From: Sedimenticola selenatireducens DSM 17993
Lineage (GTDB): Bacteria; Pseudomonadota; Gammaproteobacteria; Chromatiales; Chromatiaceae
Assembly (NCBI RefSeq): GCF_000428045.1
Contig: NZ_ATZE01000012.1
Location: 1 to 64,000, forward strand
Reading direction: 5' to 3'
Length of the DNA: 64,000 nt
A program made the position numbers and the translations under genes. Below, piece after piece: positions 8,456 through 18,900 of this stretch. Positions within the stretch are counted from its first letter, which is position 1; each line of letters begins with the position of its first letter. The notes under the pieces are model-generated. The model was not told the DNA's origin. It saw only the letters and a program-made list of their open reading frames with translations, and made no database searches.

Positions 8456-10178
8456 AGGCCATCTCCGGCCGGGGCAACACCTCAATCACCCCGTCATCCA
8501 GTTTTAGTACTATCGATGTCGCATCGGACAGCGCGGGACGATGACTAATCAGTATCCGGGTACGATCGGCAAACAGCTCATCCACCGCTGCAATGATCTC
8601 TGTCTCCGTCTCCTGGTCGACGGCTGAGGTTGCCTCATCCAACACCAGTACCAACGGGTCCTGCAACAGGGCGCGGGCGATCGCCACCCGCTGCTTCTGC
8701 CCGCCGGACAGCTGCACGCCCCTTTCACCAACCTGACTGGAGATACCCTCCGGCAGGCGCTCGATCAGCTCTCCCAGCCGGGCACGCATGGCGGCGGCCA
8801 GTATCGCGTTCTCATCCGCCTGCGGCGCTGCGTAACGCAGATTCTCAAACAGACTGCCGCGAAACAGCACAATATCCTGACTCACCACCGCCACCCGTTG
8901 GCGGATCGCTTGCGGATCACAGTCACGCAGATCAACACCATCCAGCAGGATGCGTCCCGACTGCGGATCATAGTGACGCTGCAACAGGTCAATCAGGGTC
9001 GACTTGCCGACGCCGGAACGCCCGGTCAGAAGCACCTTGCTGCCGGCAGGAATAGCGATATTCAACCCCTGCAACACCTGCTGGGTACGCCCGGGATACG
9101 CGAAGGAGACTGCGTCAAACACAATATCCCCGCCTGTTTTCCGCAATGGACACGGTGTATCGGGCGGCGTCACACTTGCCGGGCTGAAACGCAACTCTGC
9201 CACGCGACCCAGGCTCACAGAAACCCGCTGGATCGACACATAAAGTCCCAACAGGCTCTGCACCGGACCAATGGCCATACCCAGATAGGTGGAGAAGGCA
9301 ATCAACGCACCCAGTTGCCAATGCCCGTCAATCACCCAGAACCCGCCGACAACAAAGGCGCCCGCCCGGGACAGGGATGTCAACATACCGGGGACGGCAC
9401 GGGTAAAGAACTCGGTCATCTGCAGCTTGATCAGATCCCCCAGATAGTGGTCGCCAAGTCCGCCCAGGCGCCTGGCCTCACGCGCCTCCTGGCCAACCGA
9501 CTGGATGAACTTCATCGCCGGCAGGGTCTCCACCAGGAAAGAGGAGAGATCGGCCGAGCGCTCCCGCAGGGTCCGGGTTCGCTGCTCCAGCTTACGCCGC
9601 ATCCAGCGCATCCACAGCACTTCGATGGGGATCAACAACGCTACAATCAGCGACAACTGCCAGGAGAGCATCAACATCAACACCACCGCCCCAATCAGGC
9701 CCAGAATGCTGGAGATGGCGGCAAACAGGGAGTCAACGGCAAAGCGCTGGATCTCGGCCACATCCCCGTCCAGACGGGAGAGGATATCTCCGGTCCGGCG
9801 CTCACCGTAAAACGTGGGCGACAGGGTCTGCAGATGCCGGTAGAGATCTTCGCGCAACCGGAACAGGATGCGTCCCGACAGGAGGGTATGCAGATAGCGA
9901 TTCAGGCCCGACAGCGCCATGCCCAGGATCCCGATCAGAATCATCACAAGCGCTACATTGACCAGCAGATCCCGATCACCGGCCAGCAATCCGTCGTCAA
10001 TCAATACCTTGGTCAACCAGGGCTGCAACAGCACCTGAGCAGTGGCCAGCAGTGAAAGCAGCAGCAGCACCAACATGCGATACCGCATGGGCCAGACAAA
10101 GCCGTACACCCAGCCCAAAGCGGCTCGTGCGGCCGCTTGTGTGTTCGGCTCGCTGGAGCGAATCAGCCGATCGAACAT
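8448..10178 (-). CDS. qhpF: ABC exporter QhpF (fused membrane and ATPase domains)
   Basis: A 576-residue half-transporter with an N-terminal six-helix ABC membrane domain (MLVLLLLSLLATAQVLLQ onward) and a C-terminal ATPase. The ATPase carries Walker A GRSGVGKST, signature LSGGQKQRVAIARALL, Walker B LVLVLDEATSA and the H-loop ISHRP. In qhp clusters this protein is thought to move the cross-linked gamma subunit to the periplasm. No peptidase C39 domain is present, which fits a separate protease (QhpE). A hairpin at 10245-10267 separates it from the structural genes, and it overlaps qhpE downstream. Generic lipid-A/drug exporters look similar, so the assignment rests on context. Confidence 0.85.
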   Translation of the reverse strand: MFDRLIRSSEPNTQAAARAALGWVYGFVWPMRYRMLVLLLLSLLATAQVLLQPWLTKVLIDDGLLAGDRDLLVNVALVMILIGILGMALSGLNRYLHTLLSGRILFRLREDLYRHLQTLSPTFYGERRTGDILSRLDGDVAEIQRFAVDSLFAAISSILGLIGAVVLMLMLSWQLSLIVALLIPIEVLWMRWMRRKLEQRTRTLRERSADLSSFLVETLPAMKFIQSVGQEAREARRLGGLGDHYLGDLIKLQMTEFFTRAVPGMLTSLSRAGAFVVGGFWVIDGHWQLGALIAFSTYLGMAIGPVQSLLGLYVSIQRVSVSLGRVAELRFSPASVTPPDTPCPLRKTGGDIVFDAVSFAYPGRTQQVLQGLNIAIPAGSKVLLTGRSGVGKSTLIDLLQRHYDPQSGRILLDGVDLRDCDPQAIRQRVAVVSQDIVLFRGSLFENLRYAAPQADENAILAAAMRARLGELIERLPEGISSQVGERGVQLSGGQKQRVAIARALLQDPLVLVLDEATSAVDQETETEIIAAVDELFADRTRILISHRPALSDATSIVLKLDDGVIEVLPRPEMAYE

Positions 10179-10244
10179 GACCGACCGGAAATCCGCGCTA
10201 GCACATCCCGGTGCTTCGCGCGACGGATCCGCCGCTGGATAAAA

Positions 10245-10267
10245 CAGCCCCCCGCCATGGGGGGCTG
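10245..10267 (-). terminator. Terminator/attenuator hairpin between qhpB and qhpF
   Basis: A perfect 9-bp stem CAGCCCCCC/GGGGGGCTG with loop GCCAT lies 22 nt after the qhpB stop. On the minus strand the 3' arm is followed by TTTTATCC, a short U-tract. It is well placed to reduce read-through from qhpADCB into the export and maturation genes qhpF, qhpE and the U32 pair, giving more structural than assembly protein. Confidence 0.75.
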
Positions 10268-10289
10268 AACTGGCGGGAACATCACTTGG

Positions 10290-11435
10290 CTATTCCTGCA
10301 ATCTCACCAGACGCATATCCGCGGTAGACATATCACCCGGCAGTTGAATGCTGCCAATTTTCTTCAGCGTCTCGGGGTCATGCACCGAGATATCGCTGGA
10401 GGTTCCTCCGACATAGAGAGTGCTGCCATCCGATGTCATGTTGATGGTGTAATAGGTGTGATCCATATCCGTTACGGCCAGGGTTTTCTTCTCCTTGATG
10501 TTGTGCTTGGAGAGCGTATTGAAGGCACCATAGATGATATTGGAATCGTGCGGATCGGATACCCAGCTGAATACAATGAACTGAAAGGGGACCGTCTCCA
10601 TTTGCTCCACCGCACCGGACTTCAGGTCGACCCGGCTCATGCCCCACCACCAGTCCGCAGTCTCAAAGTTCATACTGTCATCCTTAAACTCTGCGGTGAC
10701 ATAGGCCATGATGTATTCACCCACATGCTCACCCTGGGAAGAGACAGCGAAGGCATCCGGCGTAAGCCAGCGCGCACCCCGTTCCCAGTTCTGCAGTTTA
10801 CTGATGACACGCACCGTTCCGGTCCGCGGATCAATCGCCTTGAGATCGGCGCCTCCCAAAACCACCTCACCGTTATCCATGGTGGCAATCTTGGTGATGC
10901 GACGATCTACCGGCCAGCTGCGGCTTTGTTGCACATCAAGCCCCGCCGTCGTATCGAACACGGCAAGCTGCGGTTGCATGACCTCATAACGGTCATCCAG
11001 CTCACGCACCGGATTCTGTACGGTATAGAGCTCCTTGCCATCGGGACTGACGGCCAATGAGAAGAACGTCTTCACAATCACGTCACTACTTGACTGCTTG
11101 GCGGAAAAGACCATCTTGCAGTCGGTAATATCAAAGCCGTATATGTCTTCCCACTTGTTGGACAACACATAGGCGATACGGCCATCCGGCGACATGGCGA
11201 TTGAGCCCGCACCGAAATAGCCGGGGACATCGCAGGAGCGGGTGATGCTGTTGGTTTGGGTGTCGATTACCTGCAGCTGATTCGGCCGGGTCACCGTCAA
11301 CAGATACTCATGGGGCGCCGTGGTGGCGGCCTGTTTCACGTTGCCATGACAACCCGACAGGATTACGCCCACTCCGGCAAGTGCCAGCAATGCCCGTACA
11401 GCTCTTTTTTTGGTTTTCATCAAACTCATCTCCAT
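10290..11435 (-). CDS. qhpB: Quinohemoprotein amine dehydrogenase beta subunit (QhpB)
   Basis: A 381-residue seven-bladed beta-propeller subunit that packs against the gamma subunit and forms the active-site entrance. Repeated blade signatures include SIAMSPDGRIAYVLS, SLAVSPDGKELYTV and INMTSDGSTLYVGG. The N-terminus (MKTKKRAVRALLALAGVGVILSGC) is a secretion signal ending in an LSGC lipobox, so this homologue may be a lipoprotein held at the membrane. Several close starts exist (11438 GTG, 11435, 11429 and 11420 ATG). The ATG at 11435 overlaps the qhpC stop as TGATG and implies translational coupling; 11420 gives the most compact signal peptide. Confidence 0.92.
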   Translation of the reverse strand: MEMSLMKTKKRAVRALLALAGVGVILSGCHGNVKQAATTAPHEYLLTVTRPNQLQVIDTQTNSITRSCDVPGYFGAGSIAMSPDGRIAYVLSNKWEDIYGFDITDCKMVFSAKQSSSDVIVKTFFSLAVSPDGKELYTVQNPVRELDDRYEVMQPQLAVFDTTAGLDVQQSRSWPVDRRITKIATMDNGEVVLGGADLKAIDPRTGTVRVISKLQNWERGARWLTPDAFAVSSQGEHVGEYIMAYVTAEFKDDSMNFETADWWWGMSRVDLKSGAVEQMETVPFQFIVFSWVSDPHDSNIIYGAFNTLSKHNIKEKKTLAVTDMDHTYYTINMTSDGSTLYVGGTSSDISVHDPETLKKIGSIQLPGDMSTADMRLVRLQE

Positions 11436-11758
11436 CACTCATCTTCCGGGAAGATGCCATCCAGCTTACGCCAGTCAACATTTGCCTTATCTATCCCCTT
11501 GGACCAATCCGGATAGGTGCTCATGGTGTCCGGTACCTGGGCAGGCCACCAGCAGGCGTCCGCGCAGCCATACAGATCCGACTCCATTGGCGCGCAGAGT
11601 GAAGCGAGACCGCCGAACGGATCCACTTCCCAGCCCGGATCGGTGGTCGCGGTACAACCGACAACCGTCTGCATGGCCATCACCTCTTCAACTTCTTCCC
11701 GACTGACTGCCTCTTCCACTGTTTTGGCTTTTTTATTTATAGACTTCAGATGTTTCAT
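11435..11758 (-). CDS. qhpC: Quinohemoprotein amine dehydrogenase gamma subunit, CTQ precursor (QhpC)
   Basis: A 107-residue precursor with a ~28-residue leader ([18 protein letters not shown] onward), then the core [15 protein letters not shown]...[20 protein letters not shown]. In mature Pseudomonas putida numbering the residues fall exactly at the known cross-link sites: C7-E16, C27-D33 and C41-D49 thioethers, and C37-W43, which become the cysteine tryptophylquinone. QhpD forms the cross-links, hydroxylation of the Trp completes CTQ, and QhpE removes the leader. AGGAGG precedes the ATG at 11758. A longer frame to 11848 overlaps qhpD and is not conserved. It starts 1 nt from the qhpD stop and its stop overlaps the qhpB start. 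Confidence 0.96.
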   Translation of the reverse strand: MKHLKSINKKAKTVEEAVSREEVEEVMAMQTVVGCTATTDPGWEVDPFGGLASLCAPMESDLYGCADACWWPAQVPDTMSTYPDWSKGIDKANVDWRKLDGIFPEDE

Positions 11759-11759
11759 T

Positions 11760-13193
11760 TCAGAAACTCCTCCTGGGTAATACGTGATTCTCGAAAAAAC
11801 CGGGATTTTCGAGCATGAGCCGTGAATAGACCTGCACACCAAAATCAATCCAGTCTCGCATCAGGTCGCAATAATGGTAGGTCGGTACGGCTGGATCACC
11901 GGTTTTTGCATAACTTTCGTGATAGCAGCCACCGGAACAGAAATTGCGGATGCGACAGGTCTCACACCCTGTGTCAGTGCGATCCAGGCGCTGTTCCACA
12001 AAACTGGCCAGGCGGGGCTTGTCGATACCCGTCCGAACCGTACCAAACTTCGGCAGCGCGGAACCGGTAAAGCGATGACAGAGATTCAGTCCCCCTTCCG
12101 TGTCCACCGCCAGTAGTGCTACGCCCGCCCCACAGGGCAGCTGTTTTTTATTACCTTCATGCAGATCGGTCATCAGTTGGTGCATATTGCCAAAGCCGAG
12201 ACTGCGATTCTCCAGCGCCTGCTCAAGATAGCGCTGCCCGAGGCGCTTCATGCCCTCAAACACCTGCTGCAGCTCATCCGGTCGAAGATTGAATGCCGCA
12301 ATATCACCGGAGGTCACCGGACCAAAACCGACTTCATGGAATCCCAGGTCGTGGTGGAGGTGGTCAAAAATGGCCGCCACATCGATGACTCCGTGAGTAA
12401 GTGTTACCCGGCAGCCGACCGGACGTGACATACCGGCCTCCAACAACATTTTCACCTTTTCACTGACAAGGTCATAAGTGCCATGTCCACCGACCGTCAG
12501 CCGGTTCCGGTCATGCAGGCTGCGCGGTCCATCCATGGAAACCGTGAGTCCGAACCGGTGTTGCTTGAACCAGTCAATCAAATCGGGCGTCAGCAAGGTG
12601 GCATTGGTGGTCAGGGTGAAATCTGGCTTGGCCCCCAGCTCTGCAAAGCGGCTTTCACAATAGGCCACCACCTTGCGGATCAGTGGCATATGGGTCAGTG
12701 GTTCGCCGCCAAAGAAGACGATGTTGTACTTCGCCTGCCTCGGTGACTCCCGCAACAGCATCTCGATCGACTCGAGGGCTGTTTCATAGGACATCTTCTG
12801 CCCATCGGACGGAGTCGCCAGATCCTCCTTGTAACAATAGGTGCAGCTCAGATTACAGCCGGTATTGACATTCAGCACCAGAGTCGTAAGCGGAAAGTTC
12901 TTTACGCTGACCGGCGGCAGATTCAACCTCGCCGCTTTACCGTCATCGCAAAGTATTTCCAAGGACTTCAGGTCGTCAATCGTCTCGCTCAGATCGGCCT
13001 GGTGAAAATGCGTGCTCAGCCGTTGGTCGATCAATTGCCTGCTGACCGTTCCATGCTCATCAAACAGATCCAGCAGGGCACCACTCAACTCGTCGAGTTC
13101 AAACAGGCTGCTGGTTGGTATATGGAACAGCATGTCATGCCGTTCCACCGCCATCCGATGCAGGTTGGGTCTGACCAGTGTCAGGTTATCCAT
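11760..13193 (-). CDS. qhpD: Radical SAM/SPASM peptide cross-linking enzyme QhpD
   Basis: A 477-residue enzyme that installs the Cys-to-Asp/Glu thioether bonds in QhpC. Residues ~1-90 form a peptide-recognition-like domain. The radical SAM cluster motif CNLSCTYC is at C113, C117 and C120, followed by FFGGEPL. The C-terminal SPASM region has [22 protein letters not shown] and [20 protein letters not shown], which ligate auxiliary [4Fe-4S] clusters. The start has GAGGTG upstream. It lies 51 nt after qhpA and touches qhpC. Other SPASM maturases (AnSME) are similar, but position next to qhpC fixes the assignment. Confidence 0.95.
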   Translation of the reverse strand: MDNLTLVRPNLHRMAVERHDMLFHIPTSSLFELDELSGALLDLFDEHGTVSRQLIDQRLSTHFHQADLSETIDDLKSLEILCDDGKAARLNLPPVSVKNFPLTTLVLNVNTGCNLSCTYCYKEDLATPSDGQKMSYETALESIEMLLRESPRQAKYNIVFFGGEPLTHMPLIRKVVAYCESRFAELGAKPDFTLTTNATLLTPDLIDWFKQHRFGLTVSMDGPRSLHDRNRLTVGGHGTYDLVSEKVKMLLEAGMSRPVGCRVTLTHGVIDVAAIFDHLHHDLGFHEVGFGPVTSGDIAAFNLRPDELQQVFEGMKRLGQRYLEQALENRSLGFGNMHQLMTDLHEGNKKQLPCGAGVALLAVDTEGGLNLCHRFTGSALPKFGTVRTGIDKPRLASFVEQRLDRTDTGCETCRIRNFCSGGCYHESYAKTGDPAVPTYHYCDLMRDWIDFGVQVYSRLMLENPGFFENHVLPRRSF

Positions 13194-13244
13194 GGTTCAC
13201 CTCGGTGGATTGCATTCGCTTATGTATCGTAAACACAACCCGAC

Positions 13245-14852
13245 CTAAAGCACCGAGGCCCGGACAAAATGCTGCACCGTCACCAGCAGATGGCCTTCGC
13301 CACTCACCTTGTTACCGGCATCATCAACCGTACCAACCACGTTCAGGTTGCCCACGTTATTGGTGGACATCTTGCGTTCCGGATTGGGTCCGGCATCACC
13401 TGGGACAAACACACCGTTTGCATCGATAGCACCAGCATATTTGAGGTCGTTGTCTTCCTTGGCCGTCTCATCAAAAGGTTTCAGAGACCAGGTGGCCGGC
13501 ATATAACCCAGCCGGACATCGTCTTCGGTGCCGGGCTTGCCATCGGCACCGGCAGCATAACCTACCGCCCGATAGGCCGATTTCGCCTTGGCAATCGGCG
13601 TGCCGTTGCCGCCGACTCTGGCAACCGACTCGCCGGGCACAACATCAACCCGCGCCACCTTGTCATACACCGCAAGTGCGGCAGGAGCCTGAGCCTTACC
13701 GACGGCAACGTCACGCAGACCCACCGCGGCGTCCTTTTCCGCCTCCACCAGCAAACGAATACGGTTCGCTCCGGCAGACAGCGTCTTGACTATCCGCAGG
13801 CCTTTGCCCAACGCCGGCGTACCTTTCAGCCCAACACCGACAATAGTGATCTCCTGCCTTGCTCCCTGTCGAATATGCGAGGGCATTACGCCGGTCACCG
13901 CATGGTCCCCTTTGGCCGCCCGCTGCGCCACCATGGCCGCACCCAGTTCATTCGCCTCCGCCATGAACAGACGCCCCTGCATCCGCGTTCCCTGTTCATT
14001 GGCCGCCAGGATCTGGCGCATCTTGATACCATCCAGCGTCAGCGACGCACGCCATTCGTAGCCTGTATAGGTAATCGCCTGCCCACTACCCGTGAGCGGC
14101 GTGCCATCGGCGTACTGCCCGATGACTTGCAGACCATACAAGTCTCCGCCTTTGGCGCGGACCTGCATCAGCGCGTCAAAATCACCCTTTCCGGGTATGT
14201 ATCCGGTGATTGCCCAGTCATGTTCGAAGGTCGGCTTATCCGCCGCCTGCCACGATTTCCAGGCTGCCGATTCAAATGGATAATCCTGTGCCAGCTTCGG
14301 AACGACTTGATTCATGGCAAGATCGAACCAGGGGCGGTCACGCGCCAAAGAATGCAGTTCCAGCGTGGGAATCTGTCCCATGTGGAATTGAACCAGTAGC
14401 GACCACTCCTCTTCGGTACGGCGCTGCAGGCCAAAACGGGCGCCGGAGTGACAGCGGGCGCACATCTCGGCATAGGCGGGATCGTTGTTTTCCAGCAGGT
14501 TGCCGTCACGCTCCAGTCCATAGCGCAGGGCTGTGGTCTCTGATGGCGCCAGCCCTTGGGTATCGGAAAGGAATTTGTGTACCTGTTTTCGTTCATCCGC
14601 CGACATTTTAGCTTCATGAATGCTGACCATTCGCTGTATGGTCATCTGCCACCCTTCGGGGGTTTTGCGCTGTTCACTGATCCTGGAGTAAGGCAGACTC
14701 GGGTTGCCGGTTTCACTATGGCAATCCATGCAGCGCTTCTGGATTATCTGTTCGCCACTCATAGGCTGTGAAGCGGCGTAGAGCACGCTGTTCCCAGCAA
14801 GGGCAAGAAACCCACCGATCAGAAGTGCGCTTTTTTTGCTGATCTGTTTCAA
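13245..14852 (-). CDS. qhpA: Quinohemoprotein amine dehydrogenase alpha subunit, diheme cytochrome c (QhpA)
   Basis: A 535-residue periplasmic subunit that takes electrons from CTQ and passes them to c-type cytochromes or azurin. A Sec signal peptide (KKSALLIGGFLALAGNSVLYAA) is followed by two heme c sites, CMDCH (C41, C44, H45) and CARCH (C131, C134, H135). The remaining ~370 residues are the beta-barrel/Ig-like domains of the family. The best start is TTG at 14852, preceded by AAGGAG at optimal distance; no ATG fits the frame there. It is the first gene of the qhp operon, facing away from the response regulator across a ~400-nt regulatory region. Confidence 0.95.
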   Translation of the reverse strand: MKQISKKSALLIGGFLALAGNSVLYAASQPMSGEQIIQKRCMDCHSETGNPSLPYSRISEQRKTPEGWQMTIQRMVSIHEAKMSADERKQVHKFLSDTQGLAPSETTALRYGLERDGNLLENNDPAYAEMCARCHSGARFGLQRRTEEEWSLLVQFHMGQIPTLELHSLARDRPWFDLAMNQVVPKLAQDYPFESAAWKSWQAADKPTFEHDWAITGYIPGKGDFDALMQVRAKGGDLYGLQVIGQYADGTPLTGSGQAITYTGYEWRASLTLDGIKMRQILAANEQGTRMQGRLFMAEANELGAAMVAQRAAKGDHAVTGVMPSHIRQGARQEITIVGVGLKGTPALGKGLRIVKTLSAGANRIRLLVEAEKDAAVGLRDVAVGKAQAPAALAVYDKVARVDVVPGESVARVGGNGTPIAKAKSAYRAVGYAAGADGKPGTEDDVRLGYMPATWSLKPFDETAKEDNDLKYAGAIDANGVFVPGDAGPNPERKMSTNNVGNLNVVGTVDDAGNKVSGEGHLLVTVQHFVRASVL

Positions 14853-15021
14853 ACCACCACTCCTTCATATTTGATTGTTATAAAATCGCCGCAAGATTGC
14901 CGGCGCAACTATACTTCATCATCCCAAGAGGCGGGAGGACTGACAATTCCCCCGGGGCTATTGCCAGCCTTTGATTGCCAGCCTAAAGTATCTTCCCTGC
15001 GTTAACGAAGTTCTGCCGAAA

Positions 15022-15057
15022 TGTTCTAATTTGTCGCGATGTGTAACGAAATGTAAA
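15022..15057. promoter_or_regulatory. Array of four 10-bp-phased half-sites upstream of qhpA (probable response-regulator operator)
   Basis: TGTTCT (15022), TGTCGC (15032), TGTAAC (15042) and TGTAAA (15052) follow each other at exactly 10-bp spacing. Phased direct half-sites are typical for OmpR/PhoB-family dimers. The array sits 170-205 nt upstream of the qhpA TTG and ~190 nt upstream of the regulator gene, in the 396-nt divergent spacer (14853-15248) that otherwise holds no gene. The last two half-sites, TGTAAC-N4-TGTAAA, recur upstream of the porin at 25645. Binding by the adjacent regulator is inferred. No convincing sigma-70 -35/-10 pair was seen, in line with an activated promoter. Confidence 0.6.
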
Positions 15058-15248
15058 CGAGATCATTTCAATATTTCTGCCCGACATGGATAACCAGTAA
15101 TGACTAATATTCTTCCCTACTTAATAACCTGACAAGTCACGCCCAATGGATGGTATTCCCTACACTTTGTATGAAATACTAGGCGCCGTCATAGCCGCTG
15201 TAACAGCCATGCAGGACCGGCTTCGGCCTCACCGATACAAGGCACGCC

Positions 15249-15974
15249 ATGCAGACTGATCGCAAACAGACCACCATACTGATCGTTGAGGATGACGCCG
15301 CTTCACGCGCGCTGCTGGTCAGTTATTTCTCCAGTGAAGGCTACCATGTACTGGAGACGGAACAGGCCGAAGATTTGGTGCGCCGTGTAAAGGACGAACA
15401 GATCGACCTGGTTTTGCTGGATATCAATCTTCCGGGAAAGGATGGCCTGACCGTTACCCGGGAGCTCCGCGCGGAGTCGAAAGTCGGCATTATACTGGTT
15501 ACCAGCAAAGGCGATGAGATCGACCGGATTGTCGGCCTGGAACTGGGGGCCGATGACTATGTCACCAAACCATTCAATCCCCGGGAACTGTTGGTGCGGG
15601 CCAAAAATCTGCTCTGGCGTGTACATGACAGTCAACAGTTGAAAATGCATCATGCCGATCCCGACGTGCTCCATTTTGAGGGATGGCAACTCGACTGCAG
15701 TAGAAGACTGCTATCGGCGCCGGACAGGACATCGGAACGCTTGCCGGAGGGTGAATTCAAGTTGTTGCAAACGCTGGTTTCCCGGCCCGGGGTCGTCCTC
15801 TCCAGGGACCAGCTACTGGATGCGATCCGTGATCGGGAATGGACACCCAACGACCGCTCTGTTGATGTCTTGATCGGCCGGTTACGGCGCAAACTGAAAG
15901 ACAATCCAGCCAAACCCGCCTTTATCCTCACGGCACATGGCGCGGGTTACGTGTTTGCGGGAAAACCGGACTGA
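15249..15974 (+). CDS. OmpR/PhoB-family response regulator
   Basis: A 241-residue two-component regulator. The receiver domain (residues ~8-125) has the acidic pocket ED at 14-15, phospho-acceptor D58 in VLLDINLPGKDG, the Thr/Ser switch in LVTSKG and the conserved Lys in DDYVTKPF. The C-terminal winged helix carries RDQLLDAI, RSVDVLIGRLRRKL and GAGYVF, the usual OmpR-family DNA-binding signature. The closest flavour is TorR/ArcA-like. It begins 396 nt from the divergent qhpA and is followed after 4 nt by the giant kinase gene, its likely partner. It probably controls qhp and the porin/ALDH genes; qhp clusters elsewhere use an AraC-type regulator (QhpR), so this would be a different control scheme. 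Confidence 0.93.
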   Translation: MQTDRKQTTILIVEDDAASRALLVSYFSSEGYHVLETEQAEDLVRRVKDEQIDLVLLDINLPGKDGLTVTRELRAESKVGIILVTSKGDEIDRIVGLELGADDYVTKPFNPRELLVRAKNLLWRVHDSQQLKMHHADPDVLHFEGWQLDCSRRLLSAPDRTSERLPEGEFKLLQTLVSRPGVVLSRDQLLDAIRDREWTPNDRSVDVLIGRLRRKLKDNPAKPAFILTAHGAGYVFAGKPD

Positions 15975-15978
15975 GCCC

Positions 15979-18900
15979 ATGTTGCGGCTGGGCGGATATC
16001 ATGGCCTGACTCTACTCCATGAAGGGAGCAAATCGGTCATTATCCGTGCCAAACGGGATGCGGATAATCTGCCCGTGATTATCAAACAGGTGAGCCGTAC
16101 CACGCCGATCAATGACAGCATCAGCCGCCTGCGGCACGAGTACTATCTGCTGCGTGATCTGAATATTCCGGGAGTCATTCGGCCGCTCTCCCACCAACAG
16201 AACGAACAGCTACTGTTTACCGTCTTCCACGATCAGGGCGGCGACCGGCTGCGACACTTTATACGTAACGAAACCGGCAACTGGCAGTCACTGCTTCCGT
16301 TGATGCATCAGTTAAGTGAACTGGTTGGCCGGATTCACGAAGCCGGTATCACACATAAGCAGATCACGCCCGACAATATCATTATCAATCACCGCACCAA
16401 GCAGGTGGAGATTATTGATTTTACTCTGGCAACCAAACTCGATAGCGAAGAGGCACAACCAGAGACCACTCAGATCCAGCTCGATGCCCTGCCCTATATG
16501 GCGCCCGAACAATCCGGAAGAATCAACCGGCGTATCGATTTCAGAACCGATTTCTACAGTCTTGGTATCATATTCTACGAACTGCTGGCCGGTCACCCAC
16601 CATTCATCGCGCAGGACAAGCTTGAACTGATTCATAGTCACATAGCCAGGCATCCACCTCCCCTGCATCAGATCAGACACGACATACCCCAAGCCCTTTC
16701 GGCGATCGTACTCAAACTACTGGCCAAGGATGCTGCGCAGCGTTATCAGTCCACCTTTGGCCTGACCGCTGACCTCAGCGAGTGCATGCGGCAACAACAG
16801 GCGACGGGGGGCATCGAACCCTTTGCTATTGCGCACCAGGATCGTCCTGAGCGATTTCTTATCCCGCAGCGTCTTTATGGTCGGGAGCACACCATTGGCA
16901 AACTGTTGGGCTGGTATGAGCAGACAATGCAGGGCAAGCCACAGACGGTATTGATTTCCGGCTACTCGGGTATCGGTAAATCCACCCTGGTGAATGAAAT
17001 ACGCGAACAGGTTATCGAACAGAAGGGCATTTTCATCAGCGGGAAATTTGACCAGTTCCGCCGCAGCCGGCCATACTCGGGAATCATTTTTGCCCTGCAG
17101 TCGCTCATCAAACAACGACTTACAGAGCCGGAACAACAGATCGATCTCTGGCGCTCCCGATTACAGGCTGCTCTGGGCGATAACGCCTTTCTGCTGATTC
17201 GCCTGATTCCAGAGCTGGAACTAATAATCGGCAAAGCTGTTGAAGCCCAGCGGCTCACACCACACCAGGCACAGAACCTGGTATCACGCATGTTTATCCG
17301 TCTGCTGGAGGTCTTCAGTGCCCATGACCGGGCACTGGTACTGTTCCTGGATGATCTCCAGTGGGCCGACATGGCCTCTTTCAATCTGATCAACAGCCTT
17401 ACAAGAAGCAGCACACTCTCCAATCTGATGTTGGTTGCCAGTTTCCGGGAACAGGAGATAGGACCGACACATCCAATCCGCCTGCTGATCGACAACGCAA
17501 AAGGCTGCCTGAACCAGATCAAGCTCGAACCACTCAGCCAGGAGCAAATTTCTCATCTGCTTGCCGACACGCTGCACCGCAAGCCCGATGAGACCCGCTC
17601 ACTCGCCTACCTCTGTCTGCACAAAACCCAGGGTAATCCTTTTTTCCTGAAGCAGTTCCTCGGCTCACTGCATAACCAGAAACTGATCTTTTTCAGACAG
17701 GGAAAATGGCATTGGGATGAACAAGGCATCCAGAGCCAGGAGATGGCTGATGATGTCATTACTCTACTGGTCACCCGTATAGAGAGTCTGCCACAGGACA
17801 CCCAACAGGTTTTAAAACTGGCGGCCTGTATCGGCAACCGATTCAATCTTAAAACCCTCTCCGTTGTCTATGATCATGATTACGAATCAACCACCCAGGC
17901 ACTATGGCCTAGCCTCTCCGATGGCCTGTTGATTCCACTGGATGAGCAGTACCAGATGGCCGAGGCGAATGCCCAGGGGCTGACCTGGTACCGATTTGTT
18001 CATGACAGGGTGCAACAGGCGGCCTACTCATTGGTGTTGCCTGGACAGAGAAAAACCCTGCACCTGCAGATTGGCCAACTATTGAGGCGAAGCACCCCCG
18101 AGAATGAGCTGGATGAGCATATTTTCGAGATCGCCAATCATCTCAATATGGCCAAAGAGATAATATCGCAGCCGGATCAACGCATCCTGCTGGCGGAACT
18201 GAACCTCCGGGCCGGCCTCAAAGCCCGGCAATCGGCTGCCTGTGAGGGTTCGGCTGAATACTTCCAGCATGGCCTGGAACTGTTGCCGGAAGATTGTTGG
18301 TCAAGCCATTACCGGACCAGCCTTGCTATCCATACCGCGGCGGCCGAGAGCGCGTTTGGCCGCTCCGATTTTGTTCGGATGGAAAGCCTGATTGAACAGA
18401 TCCTGTCTCATGCACATACGCTGCAGGATCAACTGAAGATCCATGAATTGAGAATTCAGGCGGAAACCGCCTGTAACCGGTTTGATCAGGCCCTCAAGAT
18501 TGCACTGGAAGTATTGTCCCTGCTCGGCATTCAACTGCCGGAATCACCCGGCAGGCTACGAATTTACCTGACGTTAGCAAAAACACAATGGCAACTCGGG
18601 AAATACTCGGAAACCCAACTTCTCGAAGCACCGGAAATCAGCAACCCCCAAATCAAGGCCGCCCTGCCCATTTTAACCAGCATGTTCGGCATCGTGAAGT
18701 TTTCCAGCTCATCATTACGTCCGCTGGTTATGGCAAAACAGGTTGAGTTGACCTTAAAGCACGGACTGATGCCCTGTGCCGCACAATCATTTGCGGGATA
18801 CGGCGGTATGCTGTGCGGCTATTACGGCGAGATAGATAAAGGTTATGCACTGGGCCAACTGGCGCTGAAACTGGACCAGCAACTTCCTTCCAAGACATCT

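Noticed and set aside
8898-10055. Long plus-strand open frames opposite qhpF (and similar ones at 5837-6829 and 13269-14399)
   Set aside because: All are antisense shadows of well-supported genes and show low-complexity His/Gln/Arg-rich translations.
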